A DNA stretch of 64,000 nucleotides from positions 1-64,000 of the forward strand of contig JAKQNG010000296.1 of NCBI GenBank assembly GCA_029565915.1. The letters are read 5' to 3'. Every line of letters begins with the position of its first letter. Position 1 is the first letter of the stretch. Below the pieces are notes generated by a model. That model saw only the letters and a program-made list of their open reading frames with translations. It was not told the origin of the DNA and searched no databases. This document shows, piece after piece, positions 41,601-49,885 of this stretch. Made by a program: the position numbers and the translations under genes. Source of the DNA: Deltaproteobacteria bacterium (GTDB lineage: Bacteria > Myxococcota_A > Polyangia > JAAYKL01).

Positions 41601-44228
41601 ATGTTTCACCGAGGAATCCTTCTGATCCTGCTCTGTATTGTCGCCTTGCCCGCCGCGGCACAGGAACCGGACCCGAACGCGACACCTTCTTCCCCGGACG
41701 ATCTGGTTCCTCCTTCGCTCATCGAATATGTGGAGGCCACCTATCCCGAAGAGGCGCGCAAAAAGGGTGTGCAGGCGCAGGTGCTCGCGCAGATCAGCGT
41801 GGATGAAACGGGCGTGGTCACGGGCGTGGCGGTGGTGGAGTCGGCGGGAAAATCCTTTGACGACGCGGCGAAGGAGGCGATGTACCAGTTCCTGTTTACG
41901 CCGGCCACAAAGGGCGGCGAACCGGTTCCTTCAAAAGTTCTTTACCGCTACACGTTTTTTCTGACACCGGAGGCCGTCCCTCCGGACGAAGTGACGGAAC
42001 CGCTGCCCGCGGTACTGAAGGGCGTTGTCCGGGACATGGATGGACAGCCGGTGCCCGGAAGTGTCGTTTTACTCGTGGCAGCGGATGGCAGCGCACAGGA
42101 AAACTCCGCCGGCCTTCGCGCGGTGGCAGATGACAGCGGCGCCTTCGCGTTTGACAGCCTGCCTGCCGGCGCCTGGCAGCTCGACATCGTCGCACCCGGC
42201 TACCAGCCCCTTTCTTCGCAGGAAATCCTCGAAGAAGGGGAGTTGCGCGAAGTGCTGCTGCGCCTCGACGAAGAGACGAGCGACTACGAAACCGTCGTGC
42301 GGGCGCGCAAGCCGCCGAGGGAAGTGACCCGGCGCGAAATTACCCGGCGCGAAATCACCCGCATTCCGGGCACCGGTGGCGACGCCCTGCGCTCCGTGCA
42401 GAATCTGCCCGGCATGTCCCGGGCACCGGCCTTCAGCGGACAGCTCCTCGTCCGGGGCAGCGCGCCCGAAGACTCAAAATATTTCTTCGACCAGATGCCC
42501 ATTCCCATGCTGTACCACTTCGGCGGGCTCACCTCGGTCATCAATTCGGACCTGCTCGACCGCATCGATTTTTATCCGGGCAACTACTCCGTGCGGTACG
42601 GCGGCGCCACGGGCGGCATCGTGGATGTCTATCCCCGCGCACCGGCCACCGATCGATTTCACGGCTATGTGGACGCGGACCTGTGGGATGCCTCCGTCCT
42701 CGTTGAAACCCCCATCGGCGACAAATGGTCCATCGCCGTGTCCGCGAGGCGCAGTTACATCGACGCCATCCTGAACGCCGTCATGCCCGAGGAGGGCGGC
42801 TTTCAGTTCACCGTGGCGCCCCGCTACTGGGACTATCAGCTGGTGGCGGACTACCATCCCCATCACCGCGACAACCTGCGCCTGTTCGTCTTCGGATCGG
42901 ACGACAAGGCCATCTTCCTGTTCGGCAATCAGGTGGTCGGCAATCCCACCTTTACCGGCGGCATCACTTTCCACACCCTGTTCCATCAGGCCCAGCTGCG
43001 CTGGGAGCATCGCTTCAACCGCCATCTGACCAATGAGGCGAATATCGGCTTCGGCTACCAGGAAAGCGACAGTGCCGTGGGTGACCTGTTCCGGTTTGAC
43101 ACATGGGGTGTGCCGGTGTTTGTGCGCGACGAGTTCGAGTGGACGGCGGCCCGGCAGTTCATCCTGCGCATCGGCGTAGACACGCAGATGTACGGCTCGA
43201 AGTGGAACATCGTCTCCGCCACGGCCCTGCCCACGGAGGGCCAGCCCATGGATCCCATTGTGGCCGGCGGTGAACCGTTCACCTCCGACGGGAGCGGCTG
43301 GTTCATGTGGCCCGCCCTGTACGCGGAAGGTGAAGTGATTCCCCTGCCCGACCTGCGGATCATCCCCGGCCTGCGGCTCGCCTGGTTCGATCAGATCCAT
43401 CGCTTCGGCTTCGATCCGCGGCTCGTCGTGCGCTGGAAACTCCTTCGCCACACCACCGCCAAGGCGGGCGTCGGCCTGTTTCACCAGGCCCCCAACACCG
43501 CCGTGTCCGACCCCGAATTCGGCAATCCGGACCTGAAGCTGACAAAGGCCGTGCATTACAGTGCGGGCCTGGAACACGAAATTTCTCCCGTCATCGACAT
43601 CGGCATGGAGGGTTTCTACAAGCAGATTTTCGATCTGGTGGTGCCCGGCGAAAGCGGCGACAGCCAGATCCTCGGCGGCGGCGCGCTGCAGGGACCGCGC
43701 TATACCAACGAAGGGAAAGGCACCGTGTACGGGTTTGAGCTGCTGCTGCGCCATCGACCCACGGACCGATTCTTCGGCTGGGTCAGTTACACGTTCATGC
43801 AGAGCACCCGCATCGATCGGGCGGGCGAACCGCGGCGGCCCTTCGATTTCGATCAGACCCACATCCTCACCGTGGTGGCGAACCTGGTGCTGGGCCGCGG
43901 CTGGGAGGCCGGGGTGCGCTTCCGACTGGTGACCGGCAATCCCGACACGCCCGTTACGGGCGCCGTGTTTGACGCGGACTCGGATTCCTACTGGCCCGTG
44001 TACGGACCCGTCAACTCGGACCGGTTGCCGGCCTTCCACCAGCTCGATGTAAGGGTGGACAAAATCTGGACATTCAAACACCTGCAGTACTCGGTCTATG
44101 TGGACGTGCAGAACGTGTACAACCACAAAAACGTGGAAGGCTACGACTACGCCTACGACTACTCGGACAAGGTGTATTTCTACGGACTGCCCATTCTGCC
44201 CAGCGTGGGAATGAAACTCGAATATTGA
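41601..44228 (+). CDS. TonB-dependent receptor with N-terminal TonB-transducer and carboxypeptidase-regulatory domains
   Basis: The 875-residue outer-membrane protein has a signal peptide (AAAQ), a TonB C-terminal-like domain (about 35-115, YPEEARKKGVQAQVLAQISVDETGVV), a CarboxypepD_reg-like domain (about 130-215), and a plug (LRSVQNLPGMSRAPAF..LLVRG). A ~550-residue beta-barrel ends in an aromatic-rich last strand. Carrying its own TonB-like domain is a Myxococcota-type architecture. Between regulatory domain and plug is a repeat of TRREI (VTRREITRREITR), a candidate TonB-box region. Substrate is unknown, since dihydroorotase downstream gives no clue. No Shine-Dalgarno is seen, and TATGTG lies 6 nt before the ATG. 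Confidence 0.9.
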   Translation: MFHRGILLILLCIVALPAAAQEPDPNATPSSPDDLVPPSLIEYVEATYPEEARKKGVQAQVLAQISVDETGVVTGVAVVESAGKSFDDAAKEAMYQFLFTPATKGGEPVPSKVLYRYTFFLTPEAVPPDEVTEPLPAVLKGVVRDMDGQPVPGSVVLLVAADGSAQENSAGLRAVADDSGAFAFDSLPAGAWQLDIVAPGYQPLSSQEILEEGELREVLLRLDEETSDYETVVRARKPPREVTRREITRREITRIPGTGGDALRSVQNLPGMSRAPAFSGQLLVRGSAPEDSKYFFDQMPIPMLYHFGGLTSVINSDLLDRIDFYPGNYSVRYGGATGGIVDVYPRAPATDRFHGYVDADLWDASVLVETPIGDKWSIAVSARRSYIDAILNAVMPEEGGFQFTVAPRYWDYQLVADYHPHHRDNLRLFVFGSDDKAIFLFGNQVVGNPTFTGGITFHTLFHQAQLRWEHRFNRHLTNEANIGFGYQESDSAVGDLFRFDTWGVPVFVRDEFEWTAARQFILRIGVDTQMYGSKWNIVSATALPTEGQPMDPIVAGGEPFTSDGSGWFMWPALYAEGEVIPLPDLRIIPGLRLAWFDQIHRFGFDPRLVVRWKLLRHTTAKAGVGLFHQAPNTAVSDPEFGNPDLKLTKAVHYSAGLEHEISPVIDIGMEGFYKQIFDLVVPGESGDSQILGGGALQGPRYTNEGKGTVYGFELLLRHRPTDRFFGWVSYTFMQSTRIDRAGEPRRPFDFDQTHILTVVANLVLGRGWEAGVRFRLVTGNPDTPVTGAVFDADSDSYWPVYGPVNSDRLPAFHQLDVRVDKIWTFKHLQYSVYVDVQNVYNHKNVEGYDYAYDYSDKVYFYGLPILPSVGMKLEY

Positions 44229-44238
44229 AAGGACTGCC

Positions 44239-45534
44239 ATGACCACCATCCTGATCCGCAACGGCCGGGTCATCGATCCGTCCTGTGGAAAGGACGCCAT
44301 CGCCGATCTGTTCATTGAAGACGGGCAGATCGTCGGCACACCTTCCCTGTCCCCTTCCACCATCATCGATGCAGCGGGCCTCTGGGTGGTTCCGGGCCTC
44401 ATCGACGTCCACGTGCACCTGCGGGAGCCGGGCGCTGAACACAAGGAGACCATCGAGACCGGCACCGCCGCTGCGGCCGCCGGCGGCTTCACCACGGTCA
44501 TTGCCATGCCCAATACGACCCCCTGCGCGGACAACCCCGACGTGTTGAAAATGGTCATGGAAAAGGCGGCCTCTCTTGGCGGCACGCGGGTGATTCAATC
44601 CTGCGCCATCACCGTGGGACGTCGCGGCGAGCAGGTGGTCGACATGGCCGCCATCAAAAAGGAGACGGGCGTTTTCGTTTTTACCGACGACGGCGACGGC
44701 GTGGAGAGCGACGCCGTCATGGAAGACGCGCTGTGCAGGGCGGTGCCGCTTTGCGCAATTCTCAGCCAGCATTCCGAATTCGCACGCATTTCAAAAAAGG
44801 CGGCACTCCATGAAGGCGAAGTGTCTGCCGTGTTGAAGCTCGCCGGCCAGCCCGTGGCCTCGGAATATGAGATGGTGGCGCGGGACATCGCTCTGGTAAA
44901 GAAGACCGGTGGACGCCTGCACGTCAGCCATATCTCCAGCGCTGAGGCCATCGATGCGGTCCGGCGGGCCAGGGAGGAGGGCCTGCCCGTCACCGCGGAA
45001 GTCACCCCCCATCATCTGCACCTGACGGACGACACCGTGGGCGAGGCCGGCACCATGGCCAAGGTCGCCCCACCCCTGCGGCCACTCCACCACGTGGAAG
45101 CCTGTCGCGCGGCTCTGGCGGACGGCACCATTGACGTCATTGCCACGGATCACGCGCCCCACACCATTGCAGACAAGGCGGGCAGCATGGAGAAGGCGTC
45201 CTTCGGCATGGTGGGGCTCGAAATCGCGGTTCCCATGATTCTCGCGCTGGTCAAAGACAATGTCCTTACGCCATCGCGGATGATCGACGCCATGAGCTGT
45301 GCGCCGGCCCGGATCTTCGGTATTCCCGGCGGCACGCTGGCGCCCGGCGCCGCAGCGGACATTACGCTCATCGATCCGGACGATCCGTTTGACATCGATC
45401 CGCGCACCTTCCGGTCCAAGGGAATCAACACGCCGTTTGCGGGATATCACGCAACCGGTCGCGCCGTCTGCACCATCGTGGGCGGGCGGATCATCTACCG
45501 GACCGGCCGGGCTGCGCAGACACCCGGAAGTTGA
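44239..45534 (+). CDS. pyrC: dihydroorotase
   Basis: The 431-residue amidohydrolase is a class I dihydroorotase, converting carbamoyl-aspartate to dihydroorotate in pyrimidine synthesis. The metal-binding DVHVHLREPG is near residue 57, then TTVIAMPNT, the Asp-rich FTDDGDG loop, HVSHISS, EVTPHHLHL and the catalytic ATDHAPH. It ends with GKIVY-like VGGRIIY. The length is standard. AAAGGA stands before the ATG. It starts 10 nt after the TonB receptor stop, so it may share that transcript. No pyrB is adjacent, so the pathway is scattered. Confidence 0.94.
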   Translation: MTTILIRNGRVIDPSCGKDAIADLFIEDGQIVGTPSLSPSTIIDAAGLWVVPGLIDVHVHLREPGAEHKETIETGTAAAAAGGFTTVIAMPNTTPCADNPDVLKMVMEKAASLGGTRVIQSCAITVGRRGEQVVDMAAIKKETGVFVFTDDGDGVESDAVMEDALCRAVPLCAILSQHSEFARISKKAALHEGEVSAVLKLAGQPVASEYEMVARDIALVKKTGGRLHVSHISSAEAIDAVRRAREEGLPVTAEVTPHHLHLTDDTVGEAGTMAKVAPPLRPLHHVEACRAALADGTIDVIATDHAPHTIADKAGSMEKASFGMVGLEIAVPMILALVKDNVLTPSRMIDAMSCAPARIFGIPGGTLAPGAAADITLIDPDDPFDIDPRTFRSKGINTPFAGYHATGRAVCTIVGGRIIYRTGRAAQTPGS

Positions 45535-45574
45535 AATCGCTCCTGTCGCATGGGAATCGACCCTGTTGCGGCAA

Positions 45575-45603
45575 TTGACGTTTCGAGGCATTCCCACTAA
45601 ATT
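45575..45603 (+). promoter_or_regulatory. sigma-70-type promoter with leaderless start
   Basis: TTGACG and TAAATT are separated by 17 nt. The expected transcription start falls at about the GTG of the next gene (45610), implying a leaderless mRNA. Confidence 0.6.
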
Positions 45604-45609
45604 GTCCCT

Positions 45610-45858
45610 GTGGCCATTATCGCAGATCAGCTTTCTCCCCTTCTGTTCTGGGACGTTGCCCCGGAGTCCTTTTACTGGGAGCAGCATCGTCGCTGGTTGG
45701 TGCAGCGCGTGCTGGAACGAGGCAGATGGGAAGACTGGTTGCTGGTCAGTTCCGAACTCTCCTCAGATGAAATTCGAAAACTGGAACCCTCCTTGAAACT
45801 GGCACCCCGGGAGCGCCGGTTCCTGTCGATCTGGTTGCAACGCAACAATGCACACTGA
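45610..45858 (+). CDS. DUF6922-type small protein, antitoxin-like
   Basis: The 82-residue product has the family pattern: LSPLLFWDV, a helix with QRVLERGRWEDWLLV, and a Leu-rich end with LAPRERRFLSIW. Such proteins usually precede AbiEii/AbiGii-type nucleotidyltransferase toxins. Here the following frame is only a 22-residue stub (45848-45916), so the module looks broken. The GTG start has no Shine-Dalgarno but sits at the predicted transcription start of a good promoter. Function is inferred from neighbours in other genomes. Confidence 0.6.
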   Translation: MAIIADQLSPLLFWDVAPESFYWEQHRRWLVQRVLERGRWEDWLLVSSELSSDEIRKLEPSLKLAPRERRFLSIWLQRNNAH

Positions 45859-45916
45859 ACCGGTCACGAAGGATGAGATGGAGATTCTGGCAACGGAACT
45901 TATTCAGAGAGCTTGA
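45848..45916 (+). pseudogene. N-terminal stub of a probable nucleotidyltransferase toxin
   Basis: A 22-codon frame overlaps the end of the DUF6922-type gene, with an ATG inside its last codons, and stops at TGA 45914-45916. Its helical composition (KDEMEILATELIQRA) resembles the short helix before the GG-x-DxD core of AbiEii-like proteins, but the core is missing. It is probably a deletion remnant. Confidence 0.3.
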
Positions 45917-45946
45917 GGTCCGGCCTGTCACGGATGCCGGGGCCAG

Positions 45947-47614
45947 CTACGGCTGCGAGGGAATGGAAACCGGCAGCAGATTCAGATGCAGTTCGTTATT
46001 CTGGTTCTGAGACGGCGTGCAACCGTGTTTGTGAAAAATGGTCTTATGCTCTTCGTCATATTCGAAGGGGTGGCGGGTGTAGGGATTGCGAAGGTTCCCG
46101 GGAGATTTCGAAAGGAAGCTTTCAATATCTGCCGGAGGGACTGTTTCAGTAATGTATCTGATTTTCAAGATGACAAGCCGACGTACAATCTCTGCAGTGA
46201 CCACCCTGTGGTAGTACTTCTGCAATGCTGGAAGAGACACTTTCAGCGAAATCACGCCAATGAAATTCTGCGCCGTATCCATAACCCCGAAGTCCAGTTC
46301 GGACATTACGCAATTGCCGTTGTCGTCAAACTCGGCCAGTGGCATCTGGCTGACACTTCCCAATTTTTTGAAGAAGGGGAAACTGAGTTCCGTTGCATGA
46401 TTCGGCTTGAAAAGAATCTGCCTGGCAGGCAACACCGGGTTTTTCAATGCTTTCATTTCTTCAATCACACCGACATGCATGGCGTGGTACAGGGCAGCGA
46501 ATTCCTGCCTGAACGATTTTTTCATCGACAATTCATCAGGCGAAAATGGGCGAAGCAGGTAGTGGAATCCGGAAATATGGGAATGGAACTCCGGGTTATC
46601 CAGAAAGCGGGATAACTGGTAAACGCTCGCTGCCCAGGTGGCTACTGCGATCATTTTCAGCATGAGGGTGTCTGCCATTGACAGCAGACGGCGACTGAAT
46701 CCCAGTTGTCGTTTCAATAGAGCAACTGCCTCTTCGACCTTTCCATCATGCAACAGCGTTTCAGCGTAGAACAACAGAAGTTTGTTGCCGGATATCAGTG
46801 GCGACAGCCGCAGGTCTTCCATTTCAGGAAGCAGCGGAAACGGCGTATGCCAGCGCGAAAACCTCTGGAGAGATAGATACCGTTCGATTGCGTCCTGATT
46901 CTGCTGGAAGAGACTGCGTATTTTTTCCTGTTCTTTCGGGCACAGAAAAGAGGCGCGATTTGTATCGAGGCGATTCAGAAAATCCTGATCTCGTTTTTTG
47001 AAATTCCCGAAAACCGGAAAGTCAGAATCGAAAATCTCAGTCTGGTATGCCTCCAGACCACTCCAATCTCCACGCCGGATGAAATCTCTGGATATTTGGG
47101 ACACTTGAACTCCATATTCCGCATCTCCTGTCGTCGAATCTGTCTGTCCGAATCCCATCACCGCATACAGCATATTGCTCGCGGGTTCCTTATCCTCCGC
47201 TATCTGCATGAAGGATTCAGCATCCCGGGAAAGCGCGCGGTCCGGGAATATCCAGTTCCACCAGGTGGCACAGAAGAATCCAACCATCACCGAGTTCGCA
47301 AGAACACGCAGATATGGCGCTTTCATCCTCTTGCGGATTGCAGCATAGCCGACACCAGCTGCCGCAACAGCGGCAACGGCTGCAATGTAGTTGAGATAAG
47401 GCTGTTGTTCCGCTGTCCTGTTGAGAATGAACAGCGCAAGATAGCCGGTGCCGGACAGAGAAAAGACCGTTACAATTGCACTCTTCATCGAAACGGCATC
47501 CCGGGGCGGCACGAGCCTGGATATGAGTACAACCAACGAAGGACCAACGATGAAGAGCCACGTGACAATCAGTCCGCCGTGCAGTCCCACCGCCATCTCG
47601 AAGGTTTCTGTCAT
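45947..47614 (-). CDS. large membrane protein, unknown function
   Basis: The ATG at 47614, 2 nt after the ATPase stop, starts a membrane protein, while the track's longer frame runs back through that gene. The 555-residue product has four or five hydrophobic helices in the first 140 residues. A long soluble region of about 400 residues follows, mostly helical, with no motif I recognise. The end is polar and Asn/Gln-rich. Base composition is clearly less GC-rich than its neighbours, which suggests transfer. It is the downstream partner of the DUF4143 ATPase in a two-gene unit. Confidence 0.65.
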   Translation of the reverse strand: MTETFEMAVGLHGGLIVTWLFIVGPSLVVLISRLVPPRDAVSMKSAIVTVFSLSGTGYLALFILNRTAEQQPYLNYIAAVAAVAAAGVGYAAIRKRMKAPYLRVLANSVMVGFFCATWWNWIFPDRALSRDAESFMQIAEDKEPASNMLYAVMGFGQTDSTTGDAEYGVQVSQISRDFIRRGDWSGLEAYQTEIFDSDFPVFGNFKKRDQDFLNRLDTNRASFLCPKEQEKIRSLFQQNQDAIERYLSLQRFSRWHTPFPLLPEMEDLRLSPLISGNKLLLFYAETLLHDGKVEEAVALLKRQLGFSRRLLSMADTLMLKMIAVATWAASVYQLSRFLDNPEFHSHISGFHYLLRPFSPDELSMKKSFRQEFAALYHAMHVGVIEEMKALKNPVLPARQILFKPNHATELSFPFFKKLGSVSQMPLAEFDDNGNCVMSELDFGVMDTAQNFIGVISLKVSLPALQKYYHRVVTAEIVRRLVILKIRYITETVPPADIESFLSKSPGNLRNPYTRHPFEYDEEHKTIFHKHGCTPSQNQNNELHLNLLPVSIPSQP

Positions 47615-47616
47615 TT

Positions 47617-48741
47617 TCACGCCATGGGTAGACCGGCGAGCCAGGATGCCGCGCGGCGCACTTCGACGCCCTTGTTCGTGGTTTCCGTGCGCAGGTGCTG
47701 CACGAGCTGGGTGGCGGGAAATCCGTACCTGGCAGCGAACGAGATCAGGTTTCGATCCGGTGTCGACTCCGAGGTCTTGCATTCGATGATCCGTTCAATG
47801 GATTTTTTTTTCACGAGCGCGAAGTCCACCTCCGCACCGTCTTTCGTGCGCAGATAGTGAAGCTGGCGGGATTCGCCCCGCTGGTCCTCCTGGTACCAGG
47901 TGTACTTGAGCAGCGACAGGGCCGTGAGGTTTTCAAACCGCGCCCCGCCCGGTGCGTTCACGAGACCGGTGTCGAAGAAATAGATTTTCGGCTCCTTGAG
48001 CAGGGAGCGGGCGATGTTGCGCGACCACGGTGTGATGCGGAAGACGAGGAACAGCGCTTCGAGGATCTGGACGTACTTCGTTACCGTGGTGGGCGAAACG
48101 CCGATATCCCGCGCCATGGACGCAAAGGAGCAGGGCGAGCCGACCCGCTCGCGCAGGAGTTCGAAGGTGAGCTGGAGCGCCTTGAAATCGATCATCCGTT
48201 GAAAATCGAGAACGTCATAGCGGATCATCGCGTCCGCGTACTGGTTGCGCCATCGTTCCGCATCTGTCGCCGTATCGCCGAGCAGCGGCTCGGGAAAGCC
48301 ACCGCGGCTCATCAATCGCTCCAGATCGCCGTCCAGCGGCGTTTTCGCGATTTCCGCCGGGCAGAAGGGCAGCAACCGGTGCCGGAAATACCGTCCGGCC
48401 AGCGACTCCCCACCGCGGGAGAGGACGTCCATCCGTGCGCTGCCGGTGACGAGAATGCGAAGACCCGGCGGGCGCGTGTCGAAGATCCCCTTCAGGTACC
48501 GCTGCCAGTCCTTCATCTTGTGGATTTCGTCGAGAATGAGCAGCCCGGTACCGGGCAGCCAGGCTTCTTTTGCAATGACGTCGCGATCCGCGCGGTTGTC
48601 GTAGTTGAGATAGACAGTGCGCTCGTACCGGGTGCCGATCTCCCTGGCGAGCCAGGTTTTTCCCACCTGCCGCGGACCCACGAGAAAAACCATTTTCTTT
48701 TCGAGATCGCGAAGGAGCGATGCCGTCTGAAGTCGATCCAT
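47617..48741 (-). CDS. AAA+ ATPase with DUF4143 domain (second copy)
   Basis: The 374-residue protein has Walker A GPRQVGKTW (about 21-29), Walker B GLLILDEIHK, the sensor strand ILVTGSARMDVL, winged-helix SPTTVTKYVQILE and the C-terminal DUF4143 part (KIYFFDTGLV, then AEVDFALVKKK). It is from a different subgroup than 152-1300, as shown by the sensor and C-terminal sequences. No Shine-Dalgarno is present. TAAATA lies 7 nt before the ATG inside an inverted repeat, so the transcript is probably leaderless and possibly autoregulated. Confidence 0.87.
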   Translation of the reverse strand: MDRLQTASLLRDLEKKMVFLVGPRQVGKTWLAREIGTRYERTVYLNYDNRADRDVIAKEAWLPGTGLLILDEIHKMKDWQRYLKGIFDTRPPGLRILVTGSARMDVLSRGGESLAGRYFRHRLLPFCPAEIAKTPLDGDLERLMSRGGFPEPLLGDTATDAERWRNQYADAMIRYDVLDFQRMIDFKALQLTFELLRERVGSPCSFASMARDIGVSPTTVTKYVQILEALFLVFRITPWSRNIARSLLKEPKIYFFDTGLVNAPGGARFENLTALSLLKYTWYQEDQRGESRQLHYLRTKDGAEVDFALVKKKSIERIIECKTSESTPDRNLISFAARYGFPATQLVQHLRTETTNKGVEVRRAASWLAGLPMA

Positions 48742-48744
48742 GTC

Positions 48745-48776
48745 CGACTATTTACCACGCAAATGAAAAATAGTCG
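48745..48776 (-). promoter_or_regulatory. inverted repeat over the promoter of the DUF4143 ATPase
   Basis: CGACTATTT (48745-48753) and AAATAGTCG (48768-48776) form 9-bp arms 14 nt apart. The distal arm merges into the perfect palindrome AGTCGCGACT (48772-48781). The proximal arm contains the -10-like TAAATA (minus strand). A repressor bound here would block the start. Confidence 0.55.
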
Positions 48777-48906
48777 CGACTTTTTTCCACTCCAGTATCA
48801 GATTGCCAGCCCGGACGGGCGAGGTCAGATCCGGCCTGTCACCTCTCCTGACCGCTGTCCGTCACGGGAAACCGGGCGGTCGACACAGGAAAAGGGCGAT
48901 CTCCGA

Positions 48907-49815
48907 TTACTCCTGCTTCTGCGGTGGTGTGCTGTCCTTTGCCCAGTGCAGGGTGCGCTGGGGGAACGGGATTTGGATGCCCCGCGCGTCAAAGAGCTGC
49001 TTCAGGCGACGGCGGTATTCACGGCCCACGGCCCACTGCTGGCTGGGCACGGTCTTCAGGCGGGCCTTGATGATCACGGCGCTGTCGCCGAAACCGTCCA
49101 CCCCGAACACCTCCATGGGCTCCAGGATGAAGCTTTTCCACTGATCGTCCGCCCGCAGGGACTCGGCCGCTTCCTTCATTGCCTCGATGACCCGATCCGT
49201 ACTCTCGCGGTAAGCAACAGCGACATCGAACACCATGGCGGACCAGCCCTTGGTCATGTTGGCCAGCGTATTCACCTTGCCGTTCTGGAACACGTGCACG
49301 GTGCCCGACTGGTCCCGCAGCACGATGGTGCGCAGGCCCACCTGCTCCACCAGACCAGAGACGCCGTTCACCACCGCGATATCGCCGGCGCGCACCTGGT
49401 TTTCCATGAGCATGAAGAATCCGGAGATCACGTCACGCACCAGTTCCTGGGCGCCGAACCCGACCGCCAGGCCCGCGATGCCCGCACCGGCGATGAGGGG
49501 CGCAATATCCACGCCCATCCGCCGCAGCAGCAGCATGACCACCATGGCCCAGAGGACCACCCGCAGGGCCGAACGCAGGATGCCCAGCAGTGTCTCCAGC
49601 CGCTTTTCCGATTCCTGGGTTTCAATGGCATCTCCGGTGGGCAGGCGGCCTGCGATGTTCCTGCGGATTCGATCCAGTATCACATCCACCAGCTTGAACC
49701 CCATCAGGCCGATGGCGGCGATGAGCAGAATGGCGGGCAGCGAACTCAAGGACCACGCGATGGTCCGATCGAGCAGGGTTTCCCAGAACTGTGCGGTCAT
49801 CCATTCTTTCATCAT
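48907..49815 (-). CDS. MscS-family mechanosensitive channel
   Basis: The ATG at 49815 has GAGGAG 8 nt upstream. The 302-residue protein has three transmembrane helices. The third is the pore-lining TM3 with the Gly/Ala pattern GAGIAGLAVGFGAQELVRD. The MscS beta-domain follows (VVNGVSGLVEQVGLRTIVLRDQSG, then VFQNGKV) with the C-terminal cage region. It releases solutes on hypo-osmotic shock. The length is typical of the small MscS class. It stands alone, 91 nt after the A2M gene's far end. Confidence 0.93.
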   Translation of the reverse strand: MMKEWMTAQFWETLLDRTIAWSLSSLPAILLIAAIGLMGFKLVDVILDRIRRNIAGRLPTGDAIETQESEKRLETLLGILRSALRVVLWAMVVMLLLRRMGVDIAPLIAGAGIAGLAVGFGAQELVRDVISGFFMLMENQVRAGDIAVVNGVSGLVEQVGLRTIVLRDQSGTVHVFQNGKVNTLANMTKGWSAMVFDVAVAYRESTDRVIEAMKEAAESLRADDQWKSFILEPMEVFGVDGFGDSAVIIKARLKTVPSQQWAVGREYRRRLKQLFDARGIQIPFPQRTLHWAKDSTPPQKQE

Positions 49816-49885
49816 CAGAATTCTCCTCGTGCGCGTTTCACAAAAAAACCATACGGCGGACAGAATGTACAGACAGGAAGAGCGG

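Noticed and set aside
42474-44585. 703-aa minus-strand ORF
   Set aside because: Antisense to the TonB receptor barrel and dihydroorotase. No recognisable content.
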